Source: Sphingomonas gellani
GTDB taxonomy: Bacteria > Pseudomonadota > Alphaproteobacteria > Sphingomonadales > Sphingomonadaceae
Length of the DNA: 64,000 nt
Assembly: GCF_900110035.1 (NCBI RefSeq)
Contig: NZ_FOCF01000003.1
Coordinates: 62,001-126,000 of the forward strand
Direction of reading: 5' to 3'
The translations under genes were made by a program, and so were the position numbers. The notes beneath the pieces were generated by a model, which saw only the letters and a list, made by a program, of their open reading frames with translations, did no database searches and had not been told where the DNA came from. Position 1 is the stretch's first letter, and every line of letters begins with the position of its first letter. Below, one piece after another: positions 53,533 through 64,000 of this stretch.

Positions 53533-54252
53533 ATGGCAACACACGCTTCCGCCGCGCCGCCCGCTTCCGCCGTCGCGGCCCCGCTCATTTCGCGATCGCT
53601 GTTCGCGTTCTCGATCTTCTACGGCGGCATGGTGTGCATCGCCGGCGTGCTGGGCAACAAGCAGGTGTCGCTCGGCCCCTTGTCGCTGGTGGGGCCCATG
53701 GTCGGCCTGGGGCCACTGGCAATCGAGGCGGGGATCTTCGCCTTTCTGCTGCTGGTGGTCACATCCAGCGCGGTGGCGGAGCTGCATGGGCGCAGCGTCG
53801 CGAACAAGCTGGTGGTGTTCGGCTTCGTGCCGCTGGTCGTGTCGATCCTGTTGTCGGTACTGGTGCGCGCGCTGCCCGCCGCATCCGACATGATCCCCGC
53901 GAACCGCGACGCGATCCAGCTGGTGCTGGGCGGCACCTGGCGCATCTGGCTGGGCGGGATCATCGCCTATGGCATTTCACAGACGCTGAACGTCACCGTC
54001 TTTTCCGCGCTGAAGGGGCGGGAGGGATCACACCTGTTGTGGCTGCGTGCGGCGGTGTCCTCCATCCTCAGCCAGGTGGTCGATTCGCTGTTGTTCGTGA
54101 CTATCGCCTTTGCCGGCGTGTTTCCGATCGGCGAGTTGCTGATGGGCCAGATGATCGTGAAGGTGATCCTGTCGGCGCTGCTGGTGCCGCCCGCGCTGTA
54201 CCTGTTCGTCGCCTTGGGCCGGCGGCTGGACGGGCAGGCGATGCGCGCGTAA
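53533..54252 (+). CDS. yhhQ: Queuosine precursor transporter (YhhQ/COG1738)
   Basis: A 239-residue membrane protein of about six helices, with the family stretch [17 protein letters not shown] and [14 protein letters not shown] near the C-terminus. The family imports queuosine precursors such as preQ0 or preQ1. It lies 11 bases before argB. GluQRS, which acts on queuosine-tRNA, is also in the window at 44471. Confidence 0.87.
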   Translation: MATHASAAPPASAVAAPLISRSLFAFSIFYGGMVCIAGVLGNKQVSLGPLSLVGPMVGLGPLAIEAGIFAFLLLVVTSSAVAELHGRSVANKLVVFGFVPLVVSILLSVLVRALPAASDMIPANRDAIQLVLGGTWRIWLGGIIAYGISQTLNVTVFSALKGREGSHLLWLRAAVSSILSQVVDSLLFVTIAFAGVFPIGELLMGQMIVKVILSALLVPPALYLFVALGRRLDGQAMRA

Positions 54253-54263
54253 CGGCCCGCGCC

Positions 54264-55163
54264 ATGACCGATTACTCCCCCGGCCCCGAACTGCTCGCTA
54301 AGGCGGAAACGCTGACGGAGGCTCTGCCCTATCTCCAGCGCTATGCTGGGCAGACGTTCGTGGTGAAATATGGCGGCCACGCGATGGGCGCGCCCGAGTT
54401 GCAGCGCGATTTCGCCGAGGACATGGTGCTGTTGAAGGCGGTCGGCATCAACCCGGTGGTGGTGCATGGCGGCGGCCCGCAGATCGGGCGTATGCTGAAG
54501 CGGCTGGGCGTCGAATCGCGCTTCGTCGACGGGCTGCGCGTGACGGACGCGGAAACCGCTCAGATCGCGGAAATGGTCCTGGCCGGATCGATCAACAAGG
54601 AGATCGTCGGCTGGATCGGCGCGGCCGGCGGGCGTGCGGTCGGCATTTCGGGCAAGGACGCCGGGCTGGTGCGCGCGGCCAAGGTCGGGCGGCGCGACGC
54701 GGACCCGTTGCAGGGGATCGAGCGGCATGTCGACCTGGGCTTTGTCGGTGAGCCGGTGGCGGTGGACCGCCGGCTGATCGACAGCCTGTGCGCGGACGGC
54801 ATCATCCCGGTGATCGCACCGATCGCGAACGGCGCGGACGGCCACACCTACAACATCAACGCCGATACCATGGCGGGCGCGATCGCGGGTGCGCTGGGGG
54901 CGGCACGACTCTTCCTGCTGACCGACGTGCCGGGCGTCCTGAACAAGGATCGGCAGCTGATGACCGACCTTCACCCCGCCGACATCGCGGCGTTGAAGGC
55001 GGACGGCACGATCACCGGGGGCATGATCCCGAAGCTGGACACCTGCGTCGCCGCGGTTCAGGCGGGCGTGGACGCGGCGGTGATTCTGGACGGGCGCGTG
55101 CCCCATGCCATGCTGCTGGAGATCTTCACCCGCACCGGCGCGGGCACGCTGGTCCGGGCGTGA
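54264..55163 (+). CDS. argB: Acetylglutamate kinase
   Basis: A 299-residue kinase phosphorylating N-acetylglutamate, the second step of arginine synthesis. Motifs are VVKYGGHAM with Lys35, [24 protein letters not shown] and a C-terminal GGMIPKLDT. The N-terminal helix suggests the hexameric, arginine-inhibited form; that is inference. The gene follows yhhQ closely. Confidence 0.97.
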   Translation: MTDYSPGPELLAKAETLTEALPYLQRYAGQTFVVKYGGHAMGAPELQRDFAEDMVLLKAVGINPVVVHGGGPQIGRMLKRLGVESRFVDGLRVTDAETAQIAEMVLAGSINKEIVGWIGAAGGRAVGISGKDAGLVRAAKVGRRDADPLQGIERHVDLGFVGEPVAVDRRLIDSLCADGIIPVIAPIANGADGHTYNINADTMAGAIAGALGAARLFLLTDVPGVLNKDRQLMTDLHPADIAALKADGTITGGMIPKLDTCVAAVQAGVDAAVILDGRVPHAMLLEIFTRTGAGTLVRA

Positions 55164-55256
55164 CCTTGCCGCTGTAGCCGGGCGCACCGACCACCGCCTA
55201 GCGACCGGACCGGATCGTCCCTATACGAAGGGGCGTATCGAACCCGGGAGCCCTTC

Positions 55257-55559
55257 TTGATCGCCCTTCTTCGCATCGTGCAGGTCCTGCTGGACCTCGT
55301 CTGGTGGATCATCGTGATCCAGGCGATCCTGTCGTGGCTAATCGCCTTCAACGTCATCAACACCGGCAACGAGTTCGTCCGCTCCGTCTGGTATGCGCTG
55401 GGTCGGATGACGGAGCCGCTTTATCGCCCGATCCGCCGCATCCTGCCCGATTTCGGCGCGCTGGACCTGTCGCCCCTGGTCGTGCTGCTGATCCTGTACA
55501 TCCTGTCGACGATCGTGATCCCCTCGATCGCCGAACAATATGTCCTGTCCACCATCTGA
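55257..55559 (+). CDS. yggT: YggT-family membrane protein
   Basis: A 100-residue protein with two hydrophobic segments (VLLDLVWWIIVIQAILSWLI and LDLSPLVVLLILYILSTIVI) around a polar region with EPLYRPIRRILP, the YggT hallmark. It begins with TTG at 55257, six bases after GGGAG; no ATG is available. It overlaps the DUF167 gene by 20 bases. In related bacteria YggT is linked to cell shape and osmotic shock. Confidence 0.87.
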   Translation: MIALLRIVQVLLDLVWWIIVIQAILSWLIAFNVINTGNEFVRSVWYALGRMTEPLYRPIRRILPDFGALDLSPLVVLLILYILSTIVIPSIAEQYVLSTI

Positions 55560-55863
55560 CGCCTGGCGCATCCGGCCTGATGGCGTGACGATCGCCGTGC
55601 GCGTCACGCCGCGCGGCGGGCGTGACGCGCTGGGCGCGGGTGGTGAGGGGGCCGGTCACTTTGCCGCGCGGCTGTCCGCGCCGCCGGTGGACGGCGCGGC
55701 CAATACGGCGCTGGTCGCGCTGGTGGCGAAGGCGTTCGGGGTACCCCGTCGCGACGTGTCGATCGAAGCGGGCACCACCGCCCGGCTGAAGCGGTTGCAT
55801 CTGTCCGGCGATCCGCAGGTGCTGGCGGGAATCGCCGCCCGCCTTTATGCGGAGGCCCCATGA
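55540..55863 (+). CDS. DUF167 family protein (YggU)
   Basis: A 107-residue protein with the DUF167 pattern [42 protein letters not shown] and [13 protein letters not shown]. The function is unknown. The yggT-yggU-folD order is common, and the gene overlaps both neighbours. Confidence 0.87.
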   Translation: MSCPPSDAWRIRPDGVTIAVRVTPRGGRDALGAGGEGAGHFAARLSAPPVDGAANTALVALVAKAFGVPRRDVSIEAGTTARLKRLHLSGDPQVLAGIAARLYAEAP

Positions 55864-56735
55864 GCGCGACGATCATCGATGGAAAGGCCATCGCGGCCGA
55901 CCTCAGGGCGCGCGTCGCCCGGGGTGTGACGGTTTTCCGGGACCAGCTGGGCCGTGCGCCCGGCCTGGCCGTGGTGTTGGTGGGGGAGGACCCGGCCTCC
56001 GCCGTGTACGTCCGCAACAAGGGGCGCTCTACGCGCGAGGCGGGCATGGAAAGCTTCGAGCATCGCCTGCCCGACACCACGACCACCGACGAACTGCTGG
56101 AACTGGTCGCGCGACTGAACGGCGACCCGGCGGTGGACGGCATCTTGGTGCAGCTGCCGCTGCCCGCGCATGTCGATGCGCAGGCGGTGTTGCAGGCGAT
56201 CGACCCGGACAAGGACGTCGACGGCTTCCACCCGGTCAATGCCGGGCGTCTGGCGACCGGGCTGGACGGGCTGGTGCCGTGCACGCCGCTCGGCTGCATC
56301 ATGATGCTCCGCACCGTGCATCCGAATCTGGCTGGGCTGGACGCGGTGGTGGTCGGCCGGTCCAACATCGTCGGCAAGCCGATGGCGCAATTGCTGCTGC
56401 GCGAAAGCTGCACGGTGACGGTGGTCCACAGCCGCAGCCGCGACGCCTTCGCCCATGTCCGTCAGGCGGACATCGTGGTGGCGGCGGTGGGCATTCCCGG
56501 CTTCATCCCCGGCAGCGCGATCAAGCCCGGCGCGACCGTGATCGATGTCGGCATCAATCGGACCGACACGGGCCTGGTCGGCGATGTCGACTTCGCCGCG
56601 GCGCGTGAGGTCGCCGGGGCGATCACGCCGGTGCCGGGCGGCGTCGGGCCGATGACCATCGCCTGCCTGATCCGCAACACGCTGGTCGCGGCGTCGCTGC
56701 GCGCGGGTGTGCCCTACGATCGCAGCGCGCTGTAA
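55860..56735 (+). CDS. folD: Bifunctional methylenetetrahydrofolate dehydrogenase/cyclohydrolase
   Basis: A 291-residue enzyme interconverting 5,10-methylene-, methenyl- and 10-formyl-tetrahydrofolate. Tyr50 and Lys54 are in [25 protein letters not shown] and [16 protein letters not shown] (NADP site) are typical, ending with [13 protein letters not shown]. Coupled to DUF167 by ATGA. Confidence 0.97.
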   Translation: MSATIIDGKAIAADLRARVARGVTVFRDQLGRAPGLAVVLVGEDPASAVYVRNKGRSTREAGMESFEHRLPDTTTTDELLELVARLNGDPAVDGILVQLPLPAHVDAQAVLQAIDPDKDVDGFHPVNAGRLATGLDGLVPCTPLGCIMMLRTVHPNLAGLDAVVVGRSNIVGKPMAQLLLRESCTVTVVHSRSRDAFAHVRQADIVVAAVGIPGFIPGSAIKPGATVIDVGINRTDTGLVGDVDFAAAREVAGAITPVPGGVGPMTIACLIRNTLVAASLRAGVPYDRSAL

Positions 56736-56741
56736 CGCCCG

Positions 56742-57362
56742 GTGCTCGAACTTTACATCTCGACGTTCATCACCTTTTTCGTGGTGATCGATCCGCTCGG
56801 CTGTGCGCCGATCTTCGCGGGGCTGACATCGGGCGCGAGCAGCGTCCACCGCCGCGCGATGGCGGTCCGCGCGGTGCTGGTATCGGCGGCGATCCTGCTG
56901 GTGTTCGCGCTGTTCGGCGAGGGGTTGCTGCACGGGCTGGGCATCAGCCTGGCCAGTTTCCGGATCGCGGGCGGCATCATGCTGTTCCTGATCGCTCTGG
57001 AAATGGTGTTCGAGAAGCGGACCCAGCGGCGCGAGGATCGCGCCGCCAAGGTCGCCGAAAGTCCCGAGGTGGAGGACGTGTCGATCTTTCCCATGGCGAT
57101 GCCGATGATCGCGGGCCCAGGATCGATCGCGACCGTGATGTTGCTGATGGCGCGCAACAACGGGCTGGAACGCAGCCTGATCGTGTTGGCGGCGACCGCC
57201 ACGATCCTGGCGATCACGCTGGTCGCGCTGCTCGCGGCCGGGCCGATCATGCGCCTGCTCGGCACCCGGATCGAGGCGGTCATCACCCGCCTGCTCGGCG
57301 TGCTGCTCGCCGCGCTGGCGGTGCAGTTCGTCATCGACGGGCTCCAGGTCGGCTTTCGCTGA
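56742..57362 (+). CDS. MarC-family membrane protein
   Basis: A 206-residue six-helix protein of the MarC family (FITFFVVIDPLGCAPIFAGLT, then AMPMIAGPGSIATVML). The family was once thought to confer multiple antibiotic resistance, but its role is not known. The start is GTG at 56742, six bases after the folD stop. Confidence 0.83.
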   Translation: MLELYISTFITFFVVIDPLGCAPIFAGLTSGASSVHRRAMAVRAVLVSAAILLVFALFGEGLLHGLGISLASFRIAGGIMLFLIALEMVFEKRTQRREDRAAKVAESPEVEDVSIFPMAMPMIAGPGSIATVMLLMARNNGLERSLIVLAATATILAITLVALLAAGPIMRLLGTRIEAVITRLLGVLLAALAVQFVIDGLQVGFR

Positions 57363-57378
57363 CCCTTGGCCCGTCGAT

Positions 57379-59229
57379 TCACCCGATCCGGAACAGCCTG
57401 AGCGGCGATCCGCGCGGCAGGGGCAGCGGGGTCAGCCAGTCGAATTTCCGCCCTCGCGCCAGCTGGTCGTAGAAGCCGCCGGGGTTGCGCGCGCGGTAGA
57501 TCGTCGATTCCGCCATGTCGGGGCAGACCATCAGCATGGTCGCGCCGTGCCGCTTCATGATCGCATGCGCCTCCTCCGGCGATCGGCCAAAGGCGTGCTG
57601 CACGTCCAGAATGGCGTCGCCGTTGCGATGGTACGGGCCGGCGATGGCGTCGTGATGGGTCAGCGTGATGAGCCGCGGCCCCAGGTCGGTGAAGGTGAAC
57701 AGCGTCTGCGCCGGATAGCGGTTCAGCGGCACCAGCGCGGGCGCGGTCATGCACATGCCGGTCGCCCGGTTGACCCGGCGCACATAGGCGTTGGGCTGGC
57801 CCGGCGGGTTGTAGTTGACGATCGGATGGCCGAACAGGTTCAGCGCGAACGGCTTCATTGCAAACGGCGCGAACGAACCGGACACCAGCAGAACGGCGCT
57901 GGCCGTGCCCAGCACCCGCACGATCGCGGAGCGGTGGCCCAGCGTCATCGGCACCAACAGCCAGGCGAGCGCCACCGCACCCGGCACCGCCAGCAGCTGT
58001 GCCGCCGGTCCGGCGCGCACCTGCCACAACAGCATCGCGCAGGCGAAGGCGGTGAACAGCGCCACTGGCGCCCAACCGGCGATCTCCGCCCGGCGCCGCG
58101 CCCGCCATGTGGCGACCAGGGCGCCGATCAGGCCGATCACCGGCAGCGTCGCGATCTGGAATCCCAGGCGGAAGGGGTGCTGATAGATCGGCTTGGCTTC
58201 CTTGACGTTGTTCAGCCAGTTGCGCGCGAGTTCGGGCGACACCTGTTCCGGGCGGCCCAGGCATTGCGGAAACAAAAGCGCGAAGCCGACCGCGACCAGC
58301 GCACCCGCGCCGACCGTCAGTGCCAGCCGCACGCCGCGCGAGGCCGGGTTGACGCGTGCCGCCGCGAACAGCAACGCGCCCGCGACCACCACCACGCTCA
58401 ACCACACCGGCGTCAGCGCGTCGCAGCGCGGCACGCGGTTGGCATAGGAGGCGAAGGCGGCGAATCCGGCCGCGCTCGCCCCGGCCAGGGTCAGGCCATA
58501 GACCTGCAGACGCAGCGCATCGGCCCGGTCCCACACCCAGCGCAGCGCGATGATCGCGCCGGCCATCGCGCAATAAGGCAGCATCTCCAGCCCGATCGCC
58601 AGGCTGACCGCGCTGGCGATGCCGACGGTGGCGCCGCCGCGTGTTCCCTTCGGATCGCACAGTCCCGCCACGGTCAGGCTGAGCATCGCCAGCTGCCAGC
58701 CATGATGGTCGATGCGTTCGGGCATGAACATCAGCATGGTGGTCGGCGCGAGCAGCAGGAACACCGCCGCCACCGGCCAGGCGACGGGGGACACCAGCCG
58801 CCGCGCCGTCGCGGCCAGGCCCAGCATGGCGACCGACAGCGGGATCAGCGGCGCGATGCCGCAGGCCAGCCGCTCCGCCCACGCATTGCTGGTGAACAGG
58901 CGGAAGAACAGGATCAGCCCCGCGATCGGCAGGTCGACGATGCGGCTCCAATGGATGTTGAATCCGGTCGGCGGATTGAGCCGGTATTGCGTCAGGTCGT
59001 ACCAGCCCTGGCCCGCGAGCAGCCCACGCACCTGCATCAGGCGCATGTTGTCGTCGGTATCGCCCAGCGACAGCCAGCGTACCGGACCCCAGCGATCCCA
59101 CAGGTACCAGGCCATGATCGCCACCCAGGCGACCAGCACCAGCCGGACCCAATGCCGGTCCAGTTCGACCAGCAAACGGTCCCTGCCAGTCGCGCCAGGC
59201 GGCGTTCCGACCGAAGATGCTTCCCTCAC
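57379..59229 (-). CDS. GT-C superfamily membrane protein, candidate glycosyltransferase
   Basis: A 616-residue protein with about 10-12 transmembrane helices and a C-terminal periplasmic domain of about 150 residues (from MCMTAPALVPLNRYP to the end). An acidic loop after the first helix, GDTDDNMRLMQVRG (56-69), and a following HWSRIVD (93-99) resemble the loops of GT-C enzymes such as STT3. These use lipid-linked sugars in the periplasm. The start is GTG at 59229. It diverges from gtrA by 77 bases. Donor and acceptor are unknown, and the enzymatic role is an inference. Confidence 0.65.
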   Translation of the reverse strand: MREASSVGTPPGATGRDRLLVELDRHWVRLVLVAWVAIMAWYLWDRWGPVRWLSLGDTDDNMRLMQVRGLLAGQGWYDLTQYRLNPPTGFNIHWSRIVDLPIAGLILFFRLFTSNAWAERLACGIAPLIPLSVAMLGLAATARRLVSPVAWPVAAVFLLLAPTTMLMFMPERIDHHGWQLAMLSLTVAGLCDPKGTRGGATVGIASAVSLAIGLEMLPYCAMAGAIIALRWVWDRADALRLQVYGLTLAGASAAGFAAFASYANRVPRCDALTPVWLSVVVVAGALLFAAARVNPASRGVRLALTVGAGALVAVGFALLFPQCLGRPEQVSPELARNWLNNVKEAKPIYQHPFRLGFQIATLPVIGLIGALVATWRARRRAEIAGWAPVALFTAFACAMLLWQVRAGPAAQLLAVPGAVALAWLLVPMTLGHRSAIVRVLGTASAVLLVSGSFAPFAMKPFALNLFGHPIVNYNPPGQPNAYVRRVNRATGMCMTAPALVPLNRYPAQTLFTFTDLGPRLITLTHHDAIAGPYHRNGDAILDVQHAFGRSPEEAHAIMKRHGATMLMVCPDMAESTIYRARNPGGFYDQLARGRKFDWLTPLPLPRGSPLRLFRIG

Positions 59230-59306
59230 GCGTTCACCCGCACTAGATGCCCGGGCTTTCGCGCCCGCGCCGCTCTATCGCGGGGGGCGGAAAGGGCAAG
59301 GCAGGC

Positions 59307-59735
59307 GTGGCGGCACTTACCGATCGGATCGATCATCTGAAAGCGAGCGGACTGCTGGGACAGCTTGTCCGGTTCGGCATCACGGGTGGGTTATCGAGCG
59401 TCATCTATTCGCTAGTGTACCTGCCGCTGACCCATTTCGTGTTCCGCGGCGGCCGCGCGGTGCTGGCGGTCCCCTTCGCCTTCGCGGTGGCGGTCGTGTT
59501 CGGCTATGTCATGCACAGCCGCTGGAGCTTTCGCGACCATGGCAGCCGCGACGGCGGCGCGACGCAGGGGGCGAAGTTCGTCGCCGTGCAGGGCGTCGGC
59601 CTGTCGATCAACGCGCTTGTCACCTGGATCGGTACGGTCCTGTTCCACCTGCCCGCATGGGCGCCGCTGGTCCCCGCCATCTTCCTGGCGGCGGTCATCA
59701 CCTTTGCCCTCAACCGTTTCTGGGTGTTCGCCTGA
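59307..59735 (+). CDS. GtrA-family flippase-like protein
   Basis: A 142-residue protein of four membrane helices with the GtrA signature LVRFGITGGLSSVIYSLVYL and a C-terminal FALNRFWVFA. GtrA is thought to flip undecaprenyl-phosphate sugars from cytoplasm to periplasm. The GTG at 59307 follows a purine-rich AAGGGCAAGG; an upstream in-frame ATG at 59247 is possible. It shares its stop with the methyltransferase start (TGATG). Confidence 0.85.
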   Translation: MAALTDRIDHLKASGLLGQLVRFGITGGLSSVIYSLVYLPLTHFVFRGGRAVLAVPFAFAVAVVFGYVMHSRWSFRDHGSRDGGATQGAKFVAVQGVGLSINALVTWIGTVLFHLPAWAPLVPAIFLAAVITFALNRFWVFA

Positions 59736-60463
59736 TGGATCGCATCGTCTACGACCGCATGGCGGCACATGATTCCACGCATTGGTGGTACCGCGCGCGC
59801 CGCGACATCCTGGCCGATTACCTGACCCGGTTCGGTGGATTGCCGGAGCGGGCGCGGATCCTGGAGATCGGCTGCGGCACCGGCCACAACCTGCCGATGC
59901 TGGCCGGTTTCGGCGAGGTGGAGGCGATCGAGATCGACCCTGCCGCGCGCCGCATCGCGTCGGAGCGGCTGGGCAAGCCGGTCGGGGCCAGCCCGCTGCC
60001 CGCGCTACCCGACGTGCCGCGCGGCGTTTACGACCTGGTCGCGGTGCTGGACGTGGTGGAGCATATCGAGGACGATGTCGCCGCGCTGAAGGCGATGGCG
60101 ACGTTGCTCAAGCCCGGCGGCAAGATCCTGATCGCGGTGCCCGCGCATCAGTGGATGTGGTCCGCGCACGACGTGGTGAACCATCATCACCGCCGATATT
60201 CCAAGAAGACGCTGGTGGGCGCGATCGCGCGTGCGGGGCTGAAGCCGACGCGGCTGAGCTATTTCAACACCCTGCTGTTCCCGCTGGCGGCGGCGGCGCG
60301 GGTAATGGGGCGGCTGACCGGACGGGACGACAGCGACGATTCGCCCCCGCCGCCGGCGATCAACCGGCTGTTTGAGACGATCTTTCGCTGGGAACGTCAC
60401 ATGGTCGGGCGGGTGCCGATGGCGCCGGGCGTCTCGCTCGTCACGCTGGCGGTGCCGGCCTGA
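59735..60463 (+). CDS. Class I SAM-dependent methyltransferase
   Basis: A 242-residue methyltransferase. The SAM site ILEIGCGTGHN is at 42-52, and YDLVAVLDVVEHIEDD and LKPGGKILIAVPAHQWMW follow. Its position between gtrA and a glycosyltransferase gene suggests it methylates a sugar or lipid; the substrate is not known. The end overlaps the convergent GT2 gene by 67 bases. Confidence 0.82.
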   Translation: MDRIVYDRMAAHDSTHWWYRARRDILADYLTRFGGLPERARILEIGCGTGHNLPMLAGFGEVEAIEIDPAARRIASERLGKPVGASPLPALPDVPRGVYDLVAVLDVVEHIEDDVAALKAMATLLKPGGKILIAVPAHQWMWSAHDVVNHHHRRYSKKTLVGAIARAGLKPTRLSYFNTLLFPLAAAARVMGRLTGRDDSDDSPPPPAINRLFETIFRWERHMVGRVPMAPGVSLVTLAVPA

Positions 60464-61536
60464 TCGACGGCATCGGTTCGCGCGCCCTCATCCGGCGCCG
60501 TGTCCGCTGACACCACGGCCGGGGTCAGGCCCGGCTGGAACACGGGCGCGCGCCGCGCATGGGACGGTTCCGCGCGAAAGCCCAGCGTGGCGCGACCCTG
60601 CACCGGGCCGGCAACGTCCGCGACGAGGTAGAGCGGCCGTCGCTTCACCTCCACATACATGCGGCCGAGATACTCGCCGATCATACCCAGAACGAACATC
60701 TGCACCGCGCCCAGGAACACGTTGACCAGCATGGTGGACGTCCACCCCTGTACCGCGCTGCCCGACAGCCAGCCTATCAGGATGTAGACGAACAACAGCA
60801 TCGACACGCCGGTCAGGATCAGCCCGGCATGGCTGGCGAAGCGCAGCGGCGCGGTGGAAAATCCGGTCACCGCGTCGAAGGCGAGGCGCAGCATCTTGCT
60901 GAGCGGGTAATTGGTCTCGCCCGCGTGCCGTTCCGCCCGGTCGTAGGGAAAGGGCACCTGACGGAACCCGACCCATGCGACCATGCCGCGGATGAAGCGT
61001 GCCTGTTCGGGCAACGACAGCAGCGCGTCGAGCGCGCGGCGGCTCATCAGCCGGAAATCGCCGGTGTCGAGCGGGATCTCCGTATCGGTCAGCCGATCGA
61101 GCATGCGGTAGAAGACGGCGGCGGTCGCCTTCTTGAACAGCGTCTCGCCGGCCCGCTTGCGGCGCACCGCATAGACCACGTCCGCCTCCTGCTCCACCAT
61201 GGCGCGGCGCATGTCGGCCAGCAGTTCTGGCGGGTCCTGCAGGTCGGCGTCGATGATCAGGATCTGCTCGCCCGCCGACAGGTCCAGCCCGGCGGTCAGG
61301 GCGAGTTGGTGGCCATGGTTGCGCGACAGGTTGATCGCCACCAGCCGCGGGTCGCTCTGGGTCAGCCGCTGCATCACGGCCCAGCTGTCGTCGCGTGAGC
61401 CGTCGTTGATGAGCACGATCTCATGATCGTCGCCGACCGCCGCGTGCGCCGCCGCCGACACGCGGGCGTGCAGCGCGTCCAGGCACGCCGCCTCGTTGTA
61501 ACAGGGAATGACGACGGACAGCGCGGGACGGTGCAT
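60397..61536 (-). CDS. GtrB-like GT2 polyprenyl-phosphate glycosyltransferase
   Basis: A 379-residue enzyme. The GT2 catalytic domain (1-230) has VVIPCYNEAACLDALH, DGSRDDSW and DADLQDPPE (DAD at 96-98). Two C-terminal helices (about 235-305) are as in GtrB and ArnC, which load undecaprenyl phosphate with a sugar at the cytoplasmic face. The last 60 residues are a Pro/Ala-rich tail lying partly over the methyltransferase end. Donor sugar unknown. Confidence 0.9.
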   Translation of the reverse strand: MHRPALSVVIPCYNEAACLDALHARVSAAAHAAVGDDHEIVLINDGSRDDSWAVMQRLTQSDPRLVAINLSRNHGHQLALTAGLDLSAGEQILIIDADLQDPPELLADMRRAMVEQEADVVYAVRRKRAGETLFKKATAAVFYRMLDRLTDTEIPLDTGDFRLMSRRALDALLSLPEQARFIRGMVAWVGFRQVPFPYDRAERHAGETNYPLSKMLRLAFDAVTGFSTAPLRFASHAGLILTGVSMLLFVYILIGWLSGSAVQGWTSTMLVNVFLGAVQMFVLGMIGEYLGRMYVEVKRRPLYLVADVAGPVQGRATLGFRAEPSHARRAPVFQPGLTPAVVSADTAPDEGARTDAVDQAGTASVTSETPGAIGTRPTM

Positions 61537-61625
61537 AAGCGGACGCTTCTAGCGCGGGGGAAAGGGGGCGTCACCCGTTCGCGGGGCGCACCGGCGTCCC
61601 TGGGCCTCCAGGATGGCGCGGCGGA

Positions 61626-63728
<2,103 letters not shown>

Positions 63729-63824
63729 GTTGTCCTAGACGTGCGGGGAGCCGCGCTGCTTTGCAACACGGTAAATGCCCGGCCGGCGACGATTTCCTGC
63801 GCCGCACGCGAATATCGGCGCGGG

Positions 63825-64000
63825 TCAGACCAGCAGCTTCACCCCGACCAGAAGCAGCGTGACCGCCAGGATCGGGCGCAGGACCCCCTCCTTGACCGTG
63901 CTGGCGAGCAGGCTGCCGACGATGATGCCGGGGATCGAGCCGAGCAGCAGCGATGCCAGCAGCGACAGGTCGACCGACCCGAGCAGCCAGTGGCCGATCC
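63825..64000 (-). CDS. TauE/SafE-family permease, C-terminal part only
   Basis: The gene runs off the right edge. The visible 57 residues read LLGSIPGIIVGSLLAS, then a final hydrophobic helix LAVTLLLVGVKLLV and the stop at 63827-63825. The GSIPGIxxGS motif is typical of sulfite/anion exporter TauE/SafE proteins. Substrate unknown. It lies 97 bases upstream of the (p)ppGpp enzyme in the same direction. Confidence 0.75.
   Translation of the reverse strand, partial: IGHWLLGSVDLSLLASLLLGSIPGIIVGSLLASTVKEGVLRPILAVTLLLVGVKLLV

Overview
The window is a gene-dense, high-GC stretch of what looks like the chromosome of a sphingomonad-type alphaproteobacterium (Sphingomonas or a close relative; inferred from gene content and protein character). 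It carries about 60 protein-coding genes, one decayed gene, and one gene cut by each edge. No rRNA, tRNA, IS element, prophage or CRISPR array was seen. Many genes are joined by ATGA, GTGA or TGATG overlaps, so translational coupling is common.

Layout. (1) 1-3529, minus strand: a GH15 glucoamylase/trehalase-type enzyme, an isochorismatase-fold hydrolase coupled to a small DUF6894 protein, and a PRC-barrel membrane protein. (2) 3576-7545, plus: a Tat-exported molybdopterin hydroxylase subunit, ferrochelatase (hemH) and an acetoacetyl-CoA reductase (phaB type). (3) 7870-12336, minus: a cysteine-free Ros/MucR regulator, a GNAT enzyme, and cytochrome oxidase subunits I and II. (4) 12575-16437, plus: the coupled chain pyrE-pdxJ-acpS-lepB-AI-2E exporter. 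(5) 16632-23120, minus: an esterase, a DUF885 zinc hydrolase, a DUF4130-UdgX fusion and its radical SAM partner, with a frameshifted plus-strand lipoprotein gene between the last two. (6) 23269-29098: a small TTG-started gene facing smc, then two thioredoxin-fold proteins and a DciA-like gene. (7) 29113-32422, plus: mutY, a serine hydrolase and nudC. (8) 32430-34764: an orphan fliL-like gene and pheA, divergent from a membrane cytochrome c. (9) 35060-43237: a hybrid histidine kinase divergent from a Pat-like acyltransferase, which converges on ppc. (10) 43306-49708: an EF-hand lipoprotein, an HNH nuclease, gluQRS, a HIG1 protein, a cobalamin adenosyltransferase, egtB-egtD, a 3-hydroxyacyl-CoA dehydrogenase and a small membrane protein. 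(11) 49705-57362: a TMEM175-type channel, a CNT transporter, NTF2-like and ThuA proteins, a queuosine precursor transporter, argB, yggT, DUF167, folD and marC. (12) 57379-61536: a glycan island with a GT-C membrane protein, GtrA flippase, methyltransferase and GtrB-like GT2. (13) 61626-64000: the bifunctional (p)ppGpp enzyme and a truncated TauE/SafE permease.

How the genes work together: most are core metabolism and housekeeping. Three groups are functional modules rather than chance neighbours. The radical SAM plus DUF4130-UdgX pair is a predicted but uncharacterised DNA modification/repair system; here the radical SAM protein ends in a candidate sliding-clamp-binding peptide. The GtrA/GT2/GT-C/methyltransferase island looks like a rearranged three-component glycan-modification system. 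EgtB and EgtD make ergothioneine. The Pat-like acyltransferase has an acyl-CoA synthetase domain that seems to lack its catalytic histidine, which points to a protein acetyltransferase.
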